A stretch of DNA of 7,049 nucleotides, from assembly GCA_019242135.1 (NCBI GenBank), contig JAFAWC010000165.1, positions 1 through 7,049 on the forward strand, read 5' to 3'. Of the stretch, positions 1 through 7,049 are shown piece by piece. Under the pieces are notes generated by a model. That model searched no databases and was not told the origin of the DNA. It worked only from the letters and a program-made list of their open reading frames with translations. Every line of letters starts with the position of its first letter. Position 1 is the first letter of the stretch. The position numbers and the translations under genes are program-made. This DNA comes from Mycobacteriaceae bacterium. Its GTDB lineage: Bacteria > Actinomycetota > Actinomycetes > Mycobacteriales > Mycobacteriaceae.

Positions 1-6
1 GAGCAA

Positions 7-1125
7 ATGACGCAGAATCCGAATCTCGCCGCGCTGACCGACGCGGGTGTGTCCGTCTGGCTCGACGACCTGTCCCGTGAGCGGCTGCGGACGGGCAATC
101 TGCAGGAACTCATCGACACCAGATGCGTCGTTGGGGTCACCACTAACCCGACGATCTTCCAACAGGCCCTCTCGCACGGCCATGCCTACGACGAGCAGAT
201 CGGCGATCTCGCCGCGCGCGGCGCCGATGTGGACGCCGCGATCCGCACGGTCACCACCGACGACGTGCGTGAGGCCTGCGACGTGCTGCGGCCGCAGTGG
301 GAGGCCTCCGACGGGGTGGACGGGCGTGTGTCGATCGAGGTCGATCCGCGGCTCGCCCATGACACCGACAAGACGACCGGCCAGGCAATCGAATTGTGGA
401 AGATCGTCGATCGGCCGAACCTGTTCATCAAGATTCCCGCCACCCGCGCCGGAATACCGGCGATCACCTCCACTCTGGCAGAAGGGATCTCGGTCAACGT
501 CACGTTGATATTCTCCGTCGAACGGCACCGCGAGGTGATGGATGCCTACCTGGCCGGCATCGAAGCGGCCAAACAGGCGGGCCACGACATTTCGAAGATC
601 CACTCTGTCGCCTCGTTCTTCGTCTCGCGCGTCGACACCGAAGTCGACAAACGGCTGGAGAAGATCGGCAGCGACGAGGCGCTGGCACTGCGTGGGCAGG
701 CCGGCGTCGCGAACGCTCGGCTGGCGTACGCCGCCTACCAACAGGTGTTCGTCGGCGGCGAGCGGTATGAGCCACTGAAGGCCGACGGCGCCCGCCTGCA
801 GAGGCCGCTCTGGGCGTCGACCGGCGTCAAGAATCCCGACTACTCCGACACGTTGTACATCACCGAGTTGGTCGCACCAAACACCGTTAACACGATGCCG
901 GAGAAGACGCTTGCGGCGGTCGCGGATCATGGCGAGATCACCGGCGATACCGTCACCGGCCGGGCCAGTGAGGCCCAGGCGGTCTTTGACCGACTCGAGG
1001 GTGTCGGCATTGATGTGTCCGACGTTTTCATCGCGCTGGAGGAGGAAGGCGTCGAAAAATTCGACAAGTCGTGGCAGGAGCTGATGGAGGCCACTCAGGC
1101 TCAGCTCGATGCCGCGAAGAAGTGA
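7..1125 (+). CDS. tal: Transaldolase
   Basis: This enzyme of the non-oxidative pentose phosphate pathway moves a dihydroxyacetone unit between sedoheptulose-7-phosphate and glyceraldehyde-3-phosphate, giving erythrose-4-phosphate and fructose-6-phosphate in the cytoplasm. The 372-residue product has the length of the actinobacterial transaldolases (about 370, longer than the roughly 317 of E. coli TalB). Visible family motifs are WLDDLSR (residues 18-24), GVTTNPTIF (43-51), the Schiff-base segment LFIKIPAT with catalytic Lys142 (codon 430-432), SVNVTLIFS (162-170), ASFFVSRVD (202-210), WASTGVKNP (269-277) and PNTVNTMP (291-298). The ATG at 7 is chosen because the product then starts like its relatives; only six upstream bases are visible, so its ribosome binding site cannot be judged. 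The stop overlaps the zwf GTG start by 4 nt (GTGA), which suggests translational coupling. Transketolase is the expected left neighbour. The gene appears intact. Confidence 0.97.
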   Translation: MTQNPNLAALTDAGVSVWLDDLSRERLRTGNLQELIDTRCVVGVTTNPTIFQQALSHGHAYDEQIGDLAARGADVDAAIRTVTTDDVREACDVLRPQWEASDGVDGRVSIEVDPRLAHDTDKTTGQAIELWKIVDRPNLFIKIPATRAGIPAITSTLAEGISVNVTLIFSVERHREVMDAYLAGIEAAKQAGHDISKIHSVASFFVSRVDTEVDKRLEKIGSDEALALRGQAGVANARLAYAAYQQVFVGGERYEPLKADGARLQRPLWASTGVKNPDYSDTLYITELVAPNTVNTMPEKTLAAVADHGEITGDTVTGRASEAQAVFDRLEGVGIDVSDVFIALEEEGVEKFDKSWQELMEATQAQLDAAKK

Positions 1126-2681
1126 CCGGTACGCACAACGCGGCGGCGCCAACCGCCGTCACTTGGCGCAACCCGCTGCGCGACAAGCGGGATAAGCGCC
1201 TGCCTCGCATCGCCGGTCCGTGCGCGGTGGTGATTTTCGGCGTCACCGGCGACCTCGCCCGCAAGAAGTTGATGCCCGCGATCTACGATTTGGCCAGTCG
1301 CGGGCTGCTTCCTCCTGCCTTTTCGCTGGTGGGATTTGCAAGGCGCGATTGGACACATGAGGATTTCGGAAACGTCGTGTTGGAGGCGGTCAAGCAGCAC
1401 TCACGAACCCCTTTCCGTGAGGAGGTCTGGGACCGACTGGCCGAAGGAATTCGGTTTGTGCAGGGCACTTTTGACGATGAGAAAGGGTTTCAGCGGTTGG
1501 CTGAAACGCTCGAGAAGCTCGATGCCGAACGCGGTACCGGCGGCAATCACGCCTTCTACCTTGCGATTCCGCCGAACGCCTTCCCGGTCGTTTGCGAACA
1601 GCTGTGCCAATCGGGTCTAGCCCGTCAGCAGCCGGGCCGGTGGAGCCGGGTGGTCATCGAGAAGCCCTTCGGTCACGACCTCGACAGTGCCCGTGAGCTC
1701 AACGCCGTTGTCAACAGCGTTTTCCCCGAGGACACGGTTTTTCGAATCGACCACTACCTCGGCAAGGAAACCGTTCAGAACATCCTCGCGTTGCGATTTG
1801 CCAACGAGTTGTACGAGCCGGTGTGGAACGCCCACTACGTCGACCACGTCCAGATCACGATGGCCGAGGACATCGGGCTGGGCGGACGCGCCGGATATTA
1901 CGACGGTATCGGCGCGGCCCGCGACGTTATCCAGAACCATCTCATGCAGCTGCTGGCCCTGACCGCGATGGAGGAGCCGATCAACTTCCACCCGCACGAG
2001 CTCAGAGACGAGAAAGTGAAGGTACTTTCGGCCGTTCGGCTGGCGCAGCCGCTCTCGCAGACAACCTCGCGCGGGCAGTACACCGGCGGCTGGCAGGGCG
2101 GTGAAAAGGTGGTCGGACTGCTCGATGAGCAGGGGTTTGCGAAGGACTCGACGACCGAAACCTACGCCGCGATCACACTGGAGGTTGACACCCGCCGGTG
2201 GGCCGGGGTGCCGTTCTTCCTGCGCACCGGAAAACGGTTGGGCCGCCGGGTCACCGAAGTCGCCCTGGTCTTCAAAAGGGCGCCGCACCTGCCGTTCGAC
2301 CAAACGATGACCGCAGAACTCGGCCAGAACGCACTGGTGATCCGGATACAACCCGACGAGGGTGTCACGCTGCGCTTCGGCTCCAAGGTTCCCGGCTCGG
2401 CGATGGAAGTGCGAGATGTCAACATGGACTTTTCCTACGGGTTGGCTTTCGCCGAAGACTCACCGGAGGCCTACGAACGGCTGATCCTGGATGTGCTGCT
2501 CGGCGAGCCGTCCTTGTTCCCAGACAACCAGGAAGTTGAATTGTCCTGGCGAATCCTTGATCCCGTGCTGGAGTACTGGGCTACACACGGCCGGCCGGAC
2601 CCCTACACCGCGGGTGGCTGGGGTCCGGAATCCTCATTCGAGATGTTGCGGCGCACGGGGCGCGAATGGCGGCGACCCTGA
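1122..2681 (+). CDS. zwf: Glucose-6-phosphate 1-dehydrogenase (mycobacterial Zwf2 type)
   Basis: The enzyme oxidises glucose-6-phosphate to 6-phosphoglucono-1,5-lactone and is the NADPH-producing entry step of the oxidative pentose phosphate pathway. I start it at GTG 1122 (519 residues), which overlaps the tal stop as GTGA and puts the conserved WRNPLRDKR block close to the N-terminus, as in M. tuberculosis Zwf2 (about 514 residues). The reading frame stays open upstream to GTG 1071, but that would only add residues read out of frame from tal. Numbered from 1122, the Rossmann motif [10 protein letters not shown] is at 40-49, GFARRD at 71-76 (Arg74 sits where family members bind the NADP 2'-phosphate), EKPFGHD at 180-186, the active-site RIDHYLGKE at 208-216 (His211, Lys215), IQNH with the probable catalytic base His273, and FLRTGKRL at 366-373. 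NADP preference is inferred, not shown. All key residues are present and no frameshift is seen. Confidence 0.96.
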   Translation: MTGTHNAAAPTAVTWRNPLRDKRDKRLPRIAGPCAVVIFGVTGDLARKKLMPAIYDLASRGLLPPAFSLVGFARRDWTHEDFGNVVLEAVKQHSRTPFREEVWDRLAEGIRFVQGTFDDEKGFQRLAETLEKLDAERGTGGNHAFYLAIPPNAFPVVCEQLCQSGLARQQPGRWSRVVIEKPFGHDLDSARELNAVVNSVFPEDTVFRIDHYLGKETVQNILALRFANELYEPVWNAHYVDHVQITMAEDIGLGGRAGYYDGIGAARDVIQNHLMQLLALTAMEEPINFHPHELRDEKVKVLSAVRLAQPLSQTTSRGQYTGGWQGGEKVVGLLDEQGFAKDSTTETYAAITLEVDTRRWAGVPFFLRTGKRLGRRVTEVALVFKRAPHLPFDQTMTAELGQNALVIRIQPDEGVTLRFGSKVPGSAMEVRDVNMDFSYGLAFAEDSPEAYERLILDVLLGEPSLFPDNQEVELSWRILDPVLEYWATHGRPDPYTAGGWGPESSFEMLRRTGREWRRP

Positions 2682-2713
2682 TGAGCGCGTGCGCGAAGAA
2701 GAGAAGATCATGA
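2681..2713 (+). other. Possible 10-codon mini-ORF linking zwf and opcA
   Basis: An ATG at 2681 shares its first base with the last base of the zwf stop (TGATG). It opens a frame reading [10 protein letters not shown] and ends at TGA 2711-2713. That stop overlaps the opcA start at 2710 as ATGA. The tiny frame therefore fills the whole 28-nt gap and touches both neighbours. It could relay ribosomes from zwf to opcA. Equally, it may be an accident of a purine-rich Shine-Dalgarno tract, since codons 6-9 (AAG AAG AGA AGA) come from that tract. No strong Shine-Dalgarno of its own was identified; if it is translated, re-initiation after zwf is the likely route. Whether it is translated is unknown. 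Confidence 0.3.
2694..2706 (+). promoter_or_regulatory. Purine-rich ribosome binding region of opcA
   Basis: The run CGAAGAAGAGAAG lies 3-15 nt before the ATG at 2710. It is an imperfect match to the AAGGAGG-type Shine-Dalgarno sequence but is clearly purine-rich and correctly placed. It favours the ATG at 2710 over an in-frame GTG at 2689, which would put the tract inside the gene. Confidence 0.5.
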
Positions 2714-3621
2714 TCGTGGACCTGCCCGACACCACCACGAACGACATCAACAAGAAAATCACGTCGCTGCGTGAGGAGGGCGGCGCGATCACACTCGGTC
2801 GGGTTCTGACACTGGTGATTATCGCTGACTTCATCGATCGATCCGAGGCCGCGATCACCGCCGCGACGGCGGCCAGTCACGAGCACCCGTGCCGGATCAT
2901 CGTCGTCGTGCCCGTCGACGACGCGACAGACGACGCCCGGCTCGACGGCCAACTGCGGGTCGGCGGCGATGCGGGTTCCGGAGAGGTCGTCGTGCTGCGT
3001 ACTTCGGGTCCGCTGGCCGCCCACGCGGATAGCGTGGTCCTGCCCTTGCTGCTGCCGGACACCCCGGTGGTGGCCTGGTGGCCGGGCGTGCCACCGCAGG
3101 TCCCGGCACAAGACCCGGTGGGGCAGTTGGCGACTCGCAGGTTGACCGATGCGACGGGCAGCAAAGACCCGTTGGCCTCGATCAAGAGCCGCCTGCAGGG
3201 GTACACCCCGGGAGACACCGACTTGGCGTGGAGCCGGATCACGTACTGGCGGGCGCTGTTGACGTCGGCGCTGGACCAACCACCCTACGAGAACCTGGAT
3301 GCCGCACTGGTGTCCGGACTGAAAGAGGAACCCGCACTTGACGTCCTGGCAGGTTGGCTTGCCAGCCGGATAGACGGCCCCGTTCGGCGTGCGGTCGGTG
3401 CGCTGAAAGTCGACCTGGTCCGCAAAAGCGAAACGGTGACTCTGAGCCGGCCGCAGACCGGCTCGACGGCGACGTTGAGCCGGACGGGTCGACCAGGTGG
3501 CCGGCTCCCGCTGCCGCGCAGGGAAACCCGTGAGTGCCTTGCCGAAGACCTGCGTCGGCTCGACGCCGACGAGATCTACGAGGAAGCCCTGCGCGGCATC
3601 GAGAGGGTGGAGTACGTGTGA
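2710..3621 (+). CDS. opcA: Glucose-6-phosphate dehydrogenase assembly protein OpcA
   Basis: OpcA is a non-catalytic partner of glucose-6-phosphate dehydrogenase. In cyanobacteria it activates and helps oligomerise the enzyme, and actinobacterial genomes keep it directly downstream of zwf, as here. With the ATG at 2710 the product is 303 residues, the length I recall for mycobacterial OpcA, and begins with the family-typical [10 protein letters not shown]. Recognisable blocks are GRVLTLVI (30-37), [11 protein letters not shown] (56-66), [16 protein letters not shown] (111-126), the [17 protein letters not shown] segment (244-262) and [21 protein letters not shown] (270-290). There is no signal peptide or membrane segment, so it should be cytoplasmic. 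It has two cysteines, Cys61 and Cys276. The reading frame is open upstream to 2491, but that part is zwf read out of frame; an in-frame GTG at 2689 would add only seven residues. The end overlaps pgl by 4 nt. Confidence 0.94.
   Translation: MIVDLPDTTTNDINKKITSLREEGGAITLGRVLTLVIIADFIDRSEAAITAATAASHEHPCRIIVVVPVDDATDDARLDGQLRVGGDAGSGEVVVLRTSGPLAAHADSVVLPLLLPDTPVVAWWPGVPPQVPAQDPVGQLATRRLTDATGSKDPLASIKSRLQGYTPGDTDLAWSRITYWRALLTSALDQPPYENLDAALVSGLKEEPALDVLAGWLASRIDGPVRRAVGALKVDLVRKSETVTLSRPQTGSTATLSRTGRPGGRLPLPRRETRECLAEDLRRLDADEIYEEALRGIERVEYV
3601..3612 (+). promoter_or_regulatory. Ribosome binding site of pgl
   Basis: The purine-rich run GAGAGGGTGGAG inside the last codons of opcA ends with GGAG five bases before GTG 3618. 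It decides the pgl start in favour of 3618 rather than the upstream open frame, and fits translation coupled to opcA termination. Confidence 0.55.
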
Positions 3622-4367
3622 GCAAGGTGATCGTCGAAACGTATCCGGACAGCGCGACGTTGGTGGCCGCAGCCGGCGACCGGCTGACGAATGCGATACT
3701 GTCCGCGATCGATTCGCGTGGCCGGGCAATGGTCGTGTTGACTGGCGGCGGCACCGGCATCGGCATGCTGAGCCACATTGCCGAGCACGGCGAGCGGATC
3801 GATTGGTCCAAAGTCCATCTGTTCTGGGGTGATGAGCGCTTCGTTCCCGCCGACGATGATGACCGCAACGAAAAGCAGGCGACCGCAGCGCTGCTCGGCC
3901 GCATCACGATCCCGACTGAGAATGTGCACGCGATGGCGCCCAGTGACGGCGAGTTCGGCGCCGACATCGCCGCCGCCGCGGCCGGTTACGAGCAAGTGTT
4001 GGCTGCGTTCACCCCGCCCGGCGAGCCCGCGCCTGATTTCGACGTCCACCTTTTGGGTGTGGGCCCCGAGGGCCACATCAACTCGCTGTTCCCCCACACC
4101 GACGCCGTGCGGGAGACAACGCGTTCGGTTGTCGGCGTGGACGATTCACCAAAACCGCCGCCCCGAAGAATCACCTTGACATTGCCGGCGATTCAGGCTT
4201 CCCGCGAAGTGTGGCTGATCGTTTCCGGCGACGCCAAGGCTGACGCGGTAGCCGCTGCTGTCAACGGGGCCGACCCCGACGACGTGCCGGCCGCCGGCGC
4301 GGTCGGCCGGGAAGCCACCCTCTGGCTCCTTGACGACGCCGCGGCAGCCAAGCTCGGCGACAGGTGA
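3618..4367 (+). CDS. pgl: 6-phosphogluconolactonase
   Basis: The enzyme hydrolyses 6-phosphogluconolactone made by Zwf to 6-phosphogluconate, the second oxidative step, in the cytoplasm. In mycobacterial annotation the gene is also called devB. Starting at GTG 3618 gives 249 residues, close to the M. tuberculosis protein (about 247), with the start overlapping the opcA stop as GTGA. The glucosamine-6-phosphate isomerase/6-phosphogluconolactonase fold is marked by LTGGGTG (41-47), [12 protein letters not shown] (66-77), the signature [13 protein letters not shown] (147-159), PPRRITLT (181-188) and SGDAK (203-207). By comparison with characterised lactonases, His153 is the likely catalytic base, with Asp72 and Lys207 as phosphate or active-site contacts. 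The open frame upstream to 3534 is opcA read out of frame and is not part of the gene. It is intact and directly serves the product of zwf. Confidence 0.95.
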   Translation: MSKVIVETYPDSATLVAAAGDRLTNAILSAIDSRGRAMVVLTGGGTGIGMLSHIAEHGERIDWSKVHLFWGDERFVPADDDDRNEKQATAALLGRITIPTENVHAMAPSDGEFGADIAAAAAGYEQVLAAFTPPGEPAPDFDVHLLGVGPEGHINSLFPHTDAVRETTRSVVGVDDSPKPPPRRITLTLPAIQASREVWLIVSGDAKADAVAAAVNGADPDDVPAAGAVGREATLWLLDDAAAAKLGDR

Positions 4368-4376
4368 TCCACAGGT

Positions 4377-4388
4377 CATAATGAAGGC
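4377..4388 (+). promoter_or_regulatory. Candidate leaderless promoter (-10 element) before the coiled-coil gene
   Basis: CATAAT at 4377-4382 keeps the A2 and T6 positions that matter most in the mycobacterial TANNNT -10 element. It is followed by six bases and then the A of ATG 4389, so transcription would begin at or next to the start codon. No convincing -35 is seen, as is common in mycobacteria. The AAGG at 4384-4387 is too close to the ATG to be a normal Shine-Dalgarno, which adds support for leaderless expression. The first base is C rather than T, and the match may be chance. Confidence 0.35.
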
Positions 4389-4733
4389 ATGGTAGACAAG
4401 GGTGGCCCCCGCACGGGGCGGGAGCGAATCAAGACGCTGGCTCAGGCGGCGCTGAACGCCGACCTCACCGTCGAACAGGTCGACCAGGTGTTGAACAACC
4501 TCGTCAGTTCGCTGGCCGCCCTGGACAAGTCCATCGAGGGACTTGACGGATCGTTGGAGACGTTCAACAGCAGCCTGACCTACCTCAACGACACTCTCAA
4601 TCGCATGGAGGGCATCGTCGACCGGGTGGAACGCATCGTCGAGATCGGCGAGGCCGCCGTCGCTCCACTTTCCGCGACCGAATCAGCAGTGCGCCAGGTG
4701 GTCAAGACAATCCGCGACCGCACTCACCTTTAA
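4389..4733 (+). CDS. Conserved hypothetical coiled-coil protein (Rv1444c-like)
   Basis: The function is not known to me. By position, directly after pgl, it corresponds to M. tuberculosis Rv1444c, though here it is only 114 residues. The N-terminal 15 residues are basic (KGGPRTGRERIK). Residues 28-94 form a striking uninterrupted heptad pattern: a positions 28, 35, 42, 49, 56, 63, 70, 77, 84, 91 and d positions 31, 38, 45, 52, 59, 66, 73, 80, 87, 94 are all hydrophobic except Gly87. That is ten heptads in one register, ended by Pro93. A short tail (95-114) is polar and basic. No signal peptide, membrane helix, cysteine or catalytic motif is visible. It most likely forms a homo-oligomeric or partner-binding helical bundle. 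The 21-nt gap after pgl suggests operon membership, but a possible leaderless promoter could drive it alone. A role with the pentose phosphate enzymes is inferred from synteny only. Confidence 0.85.
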   Translation: MVDKGGPRTGRERIKTLAQAALNADLTVEQVDQVLNNLVSSLAALDKSIEGLDGSLETFNSSLTYLNDTLNRMEGIVDRVERIVEIGEAAVAPLSATESAVRQVVKTIRDRTHL

Positions 4734-4744
4734 GCGGGCCCGCT
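4733..4744. other. 12-bp perfect palindrome between convergent stop codons
   Basis: AGCGGGCCCGCT is its own reverse complement. It spans the gap between the stop of the plus-strand coiled-coil gene (TAA 4731-4733) and the stop of minus-strand ppc (4746-4748). As RNA it could fold only as a 4-bp stem with a GGCC loop, and there is no U-tract on either strand, so it is a weak candidate for a bidirectional intrinsic terminator. No better terminator is visible for either gene. Confidence 0.3.
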
Positions 4745-4745
4745 C

Positions 4746-7049
4746 TCAGCCGCTGTTGCGCAGCGCCGAAGCGAGGCCGTTCATGGTCAGCAGAATCCCG
4801 CGCTGCACGAGCTCGTCCTCGTCGCCGGAGCGGTACCGGCGCAGCAGTTCTACCTGCAGATGGTTGAGTGGCTCGAGGTAGGGGAACCGGTTGAACACCG
4901 AACGGGCCAGCGCCGGATTGTCGGCCAGCAGGTCGGACTGCCCGGTGATCAGTCCGTGCATCGTGATCGTTCGCTCGTGCTCGTCGACGATCTTGTCGAA
5001 CACGCGGCGGCGCAGCTCCTCGTCAGGAACCAGTTCCGCGTACCTGCCCGCCAGGCCCATATCCGACTTGGCAAGAACCTGAGCCATGTTCGACAACACG
5101 GTGCGGAAAAACGGCCACCGCCCGTAGAGGTCCTGCAGCACCGCGAGCCGGTCCTCACCGGCGGCGATCCACTGCTGGACCGCGGTTCCGGTGCCGTACC
5201 AGCCCGGCAGCATCACGCGCGACTGACTCCACGCGAGCACCCACGGAATCGCGCGCAGATCAGAGATCGAGGTGGTTTGTTTGCGTGATGTCGGACGGCT
5301 GCCGATGTTTAGCGCACCGATCTCGCTGACCGGTGTAGACGCCGTGAAGTACTCGACGAACCCCGGCGTGTCATGGACCAGTTCGGCGTACGCACGCTGC
5401 GCGAGCCCCGACAGCTCGTCGAGCACCTGGTACGCGGGCTCGGCCGCGTCACCGAGGCCCTCCACGTCCAGCAGTGTCGACTCCAACGTGGCGGCGACCA
5501 GGGTCTCGAGGTTACGCCGCGCGATCTGCGGCTCTGCATACTTGGCGGCGATGATCTCCCCCTGCTCGGTGAGCCGCAGAGACCCCGACACCGCACCCGG
5601 CGGCTGCGCGAGGATGGCGTCGTAGCTTGGGCCGCCGCCGCGGCCGACGGTCCCGCCGCGACCGTGGAAGAGCCGCAACCGGATGCCGGTCTTGCGCGCC
5701 GCTTCGACGAGGTCGAGTTCGGCACGGTACAGCGCCCAGTTGGCAGCCAGGTAGCCACCGTCTTTGTTGGAATCCGAGTAGCCCAGCATCACCTCCTGGC
5801 TGTCGCCGTGGGCACGGACCAGCGCCCGGTACGCCGGAAGATCAAGTGCTGCTTCCAGAATCGAAGCTCCGTTTTGCAGGTCGTCGATCGTCTCGAAAAG
5901 CGGGACGATTCCCACCGGACAGCGAAGTTCGCCGTCGACGGCGTCCAGGAGTCCGGCCTCCTTCAACAGGACCGCGGCCTCGAGCATGTCGGACACCGAC
6001 TGGCACATTGAGATGATGTAGTTCGGCACCGCCTGCGGCCCGAACACTCTGCTGGCCCGTGCGGCCGCTTCGACAATGCCGATTTCCTTGCGCGCCAACT
6101 CGGAGAGCTGCGCATCCGGACGGGTCAGGGGCCGCCGGCTGGCCAGCTCGGTGGCCAGCAGCTCGACGCGCTCCGGCTCGGACAGCGACACGTAATCGGC
6201 GTGTACGCCCGCCCACGCCAACAGCTCCGCGACCACTTCCTCGTGCACGTCGGAGTTCTGCCGCATATCCAGGCCGGACAAATGAAAACCGAAGACCCGC
6301 ACCGATTCTCGCAGCCGCCCCAACCGGTCGCCTGCGAGCAGTCCACTGCCGTGGGTGCGCAACGATGCGTCGACGACGTCGAGGTCGGCCAGCAACTCGG
6401 CGGGTGTCCGATACCGATCGCCGCCCATGTCGAGTTCGGCTGCGGGTTGGCGGTCCAGGATGTCTCGCGCGGTGGCGGTGAGCCGACCATGAACGACCCG
6501 AAGCGCGCGCCGATACGGCTCGTCCAGGCGAGCCTGCTCATGGCAGCGGTCGGCCAGCGCGGCGAGCTCGCCGGTCACGGTGACAAGCCGCGCCGACATC
6601 GACAACTCTTGCTGCAACGCGGTCAATTCGGCGAAGTAATGGCCGAATGCCGTGTACGCCGCACCGTCGGTGGCCAGCCGCACCACATCGGCGGTCACGT
6701 TGGGATTGCCGTCGCGGTCGCCGCCGATCCACGACCCGGGTCGCAGGATGGGCTCCTCAAGGACGTGCGCATCTGGCCAGCGGGCCTGCAAGGCGTCCCG
6801 GACTTCCGCGTTGACCTGCGGTATCACCTCGAAAAAGGCGGCATGGTAATACCGCAAGCCGACTTCGATCTCGTCCTGGATCTTCAGTCGCTGCAAGCGG
6901 ATCAGCGCGGTCTGCCAGAGCGTGAGGACCTGGCGGCGCAGCTCGCATTCGATGTCGCGGCCGTCGGGCGTTTCGGAGTGACCGTGCAGGCGAAGCCGCA
7001 TCAGCTCGGTGATGCGGTGTTGGGTATCGAAAATGGTGCGGCGCCGGGT
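4746..7049 (-). CDS. ppc: Phosphoenolpyruvate carboxylase (N-terminal part beyond window)
   Basis: The enzyme carboxylates phosphoenolpyruvate with bicarbonate to oxaloacetate, replenishing the TCA cycle. The C-terminal 767 residues are present. The frame stays open through the right edge ([13 protein letters not shown] precedes Met at 7001), so that Met is internal. From usual bacterial lengths, about 120-170 residues including the catalytic HPT histidine motif lie outside. Motifs in order are [12 protein letters not shown] (6734-6702), [11 protein letters not shown] (5783-5751), FHGRGG with the active-site His at 5666-5664, GRGGGP (5645-5628), SRPTSRK (5300-5280) and LPGWYGTG. Aspartate-inhibition residues of the E. 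coli enzyme appear conserved: Lys in [13 protein letters not shown] (near 5069), Arg in LQVELLRR, and Asn in the C-terminal RNSG. It converges on the pentose phosphate cluster and must have its own promoter to the right. I recall the same neighbourhood in M. smegmatis, and that M. tuberculosis has no annotated ppc. Confidence 0.96.
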   Translation of the reverse strand, partial: TRRRTIFDTQHRITELMRLRLHGHSETPDGRDIECELRRQVLTLWQTALIRLQRLKIQDEIEVGLRYYHAAFFEVIPQVNAEVRDALQARWPDAHVLEEPILRPGSWIGGDRDGNPNVTADVVRLATDGAAYTAFGHYFAELTALQQELSMSARLVTVTGELAALADRCHEQARLDEPYRRALRVVHGRLTATARDILDRQPAAELDMGGDRYRTPAELLADLDVVDASLRTHGSGLLAGDRLGRLRESVRVFGFHLSGLDMRQNSDVHEEVVAELLAWAGVHADYVSLSEPERVELLATELASRRPLTRPDAQLSELARKEIGIVEAAARASRVFGPQAVPNYIISMCQSVSDMLEAAVLLKEAGLLDAVDGELRCPVGIVPLFETIDDLQNGASILEAALDLPAYRALVRAHGDSQEVMLGYSDSNKDGGYLAANWALYRAELDLVEAARKTGIRLRLFHGRGGTVGRGGGPSYDAILAQPPGAVSGSLRLTEQGEIIAAKYAEPQIARRNLETLVAATLESTLLDVEGLGDAAEPAYQVLDELSGLAQRAYAELVHDTPGFVEYFTASTPVSEIGALNIGSRPTSRKQTTSISDLRAIPWVLAWSQSRVMLPGWYGTGTAVQQWIAAGEDRLAVLQDLYGRWPFFRTVLSNMAQVLAKSDMGLAGRYAELVPDEELRRRVFDKIVDEHERTITMHGLITGQSDLLADNPALARSVFNRFPYLEPLNHLQVELLRRYRSGDEDELVQRGILLTMNGLASALRNSG

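Noticed and set aside
1071..1121. Upstream extension of zwf to GTG 1071
   Set aside because: It would overlap tal by 55 nt and add residues with no similarity to G6PDH. GTG 1122 gives the usual GTGA overlap and family length.
1617..2351. Minus-strand open frame (244 codons) opposite zwf
   Set aside because: No family motif, and zwf on the plus strand explains the whole stretch with conserved catalytic blocks.
2491..2709. Upstream extension of opcA
   Set aside because: The added residues are zwf sequence in another frame. [10 protein letters not shown] at 2710 is the family start.
2581..3729. Long minus-strand open frame (382 codons) opposite opcA
   Set aside because: Its translation is arginine/proline/glycine-rich with no recognisable motif. 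It lies opposite a well-supported gene, as expected for a non-coding shadow in high-GC DNA.
3239..3967. Minus-strand open frame (242 codons) spanning opcA and pgl
   Set aside because: It crosses two convincing plus-strand genes and has low-complexity composition typical of a shadow frame.
4381..4395. ATG 4381 opening a four-codon frame before the coiled-coil gene
   Set aside because: It ends after MKAW with TAG, has no ribosome binding site, and is more simply part of the -10/start region.
4751..4765. Hairpin CGCTG-TTGCG-CAGCG as a terminator
   Set aside because: It has only a 5-bp stem inside the ppc coding sequence and no U-tract. Such short stems are common by chance in GC-rich DNA.
5373..6011. 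Plus-strand open frame (212 codons) inside ppc
   Set aside because: It is antisense to conserved PEP carboxylase motifs, including SDSNKDGG and FHGRGG, and shows no domain of its own.
1..7049. CRISPR arrays, tRNA/rRNA genes, insertion sequences, prophage or defence genes
   Set aside because: No spaced direct repeats, RNA-gene signatures, transposase motifs or terminal inverted repeats were seen. Coding sequences cover nearly the whole window, so no stretch over 300 bases lacks a gene.

Overview
The window reads as a housekeeping segment of a high-GC actinobacterial chromosome, most likely a Mycobacterium or close relative. The zwf, opcA and pgl products closely resemble, as I remember them, M. 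tuberculosis Zwf2, OpcA and DevB/Pgl. The gene order tal-zwf-opcA-pgl-small coiled-coil protein matches the mycobacterial pentose phosphate cluster (Rv1448c to Rv1444c in M. tuberculosis). GTG starts and 4-nt stop/start overlaps also fit this group. I cannot name the species.

Layout. Positions 7-4733 hold five plus-strand genes packed end to end: transaldolase (tal), glucose-6-phosphate dehydrogenase (zwf), its assembly/activation protein (opcA), 6-phosphogluconolactonase (pgl) and a 114-residue protein that is almost entirely one regular coiled coil. Two junctions (tal/zwf, opcA/pgl) are GTGA overlaps. The zwf/opcA junction is bridged by a possible 10-codon mini-ORF that touches both neighbours. 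Only the last gene is separated by a small gap (21 nt), which contains a -10-like hexamer placed as expected for a leaderless transcript. Positions 4746-7049 hold a convergent minus-strand gene, phosphoenolpyruvate carboxylase (ppc), whose N-terminal end lies beyond the right edge. Only 12 nt separate the two convergent stop codons, and a 12-bp perfect palindrome covers that gap.

How the genes work together. Zwf, with OpcA, oxidises glucose-6-phosphate and makes NADPH. Pgl hydrolyses the resulting lactone. Transaldolase interconverts sugar phosphates in the non-oxidative branch; transketolase is expected just left of the window. 6-phosphogluconate dehydrogenase (gnd) is not present here. Ppc is an anaplerotic enzyme feeding oxaloacetate to the TCA cycle and is transcribed separately. 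No mobile elements, tRNA/rRNA genes, CRISPR arrays or phage genes were seen. I do not see an exotic new system. The least understood items are the coiled-coil protein and the small-scale signals around the zwf/opcA junction and its own start.
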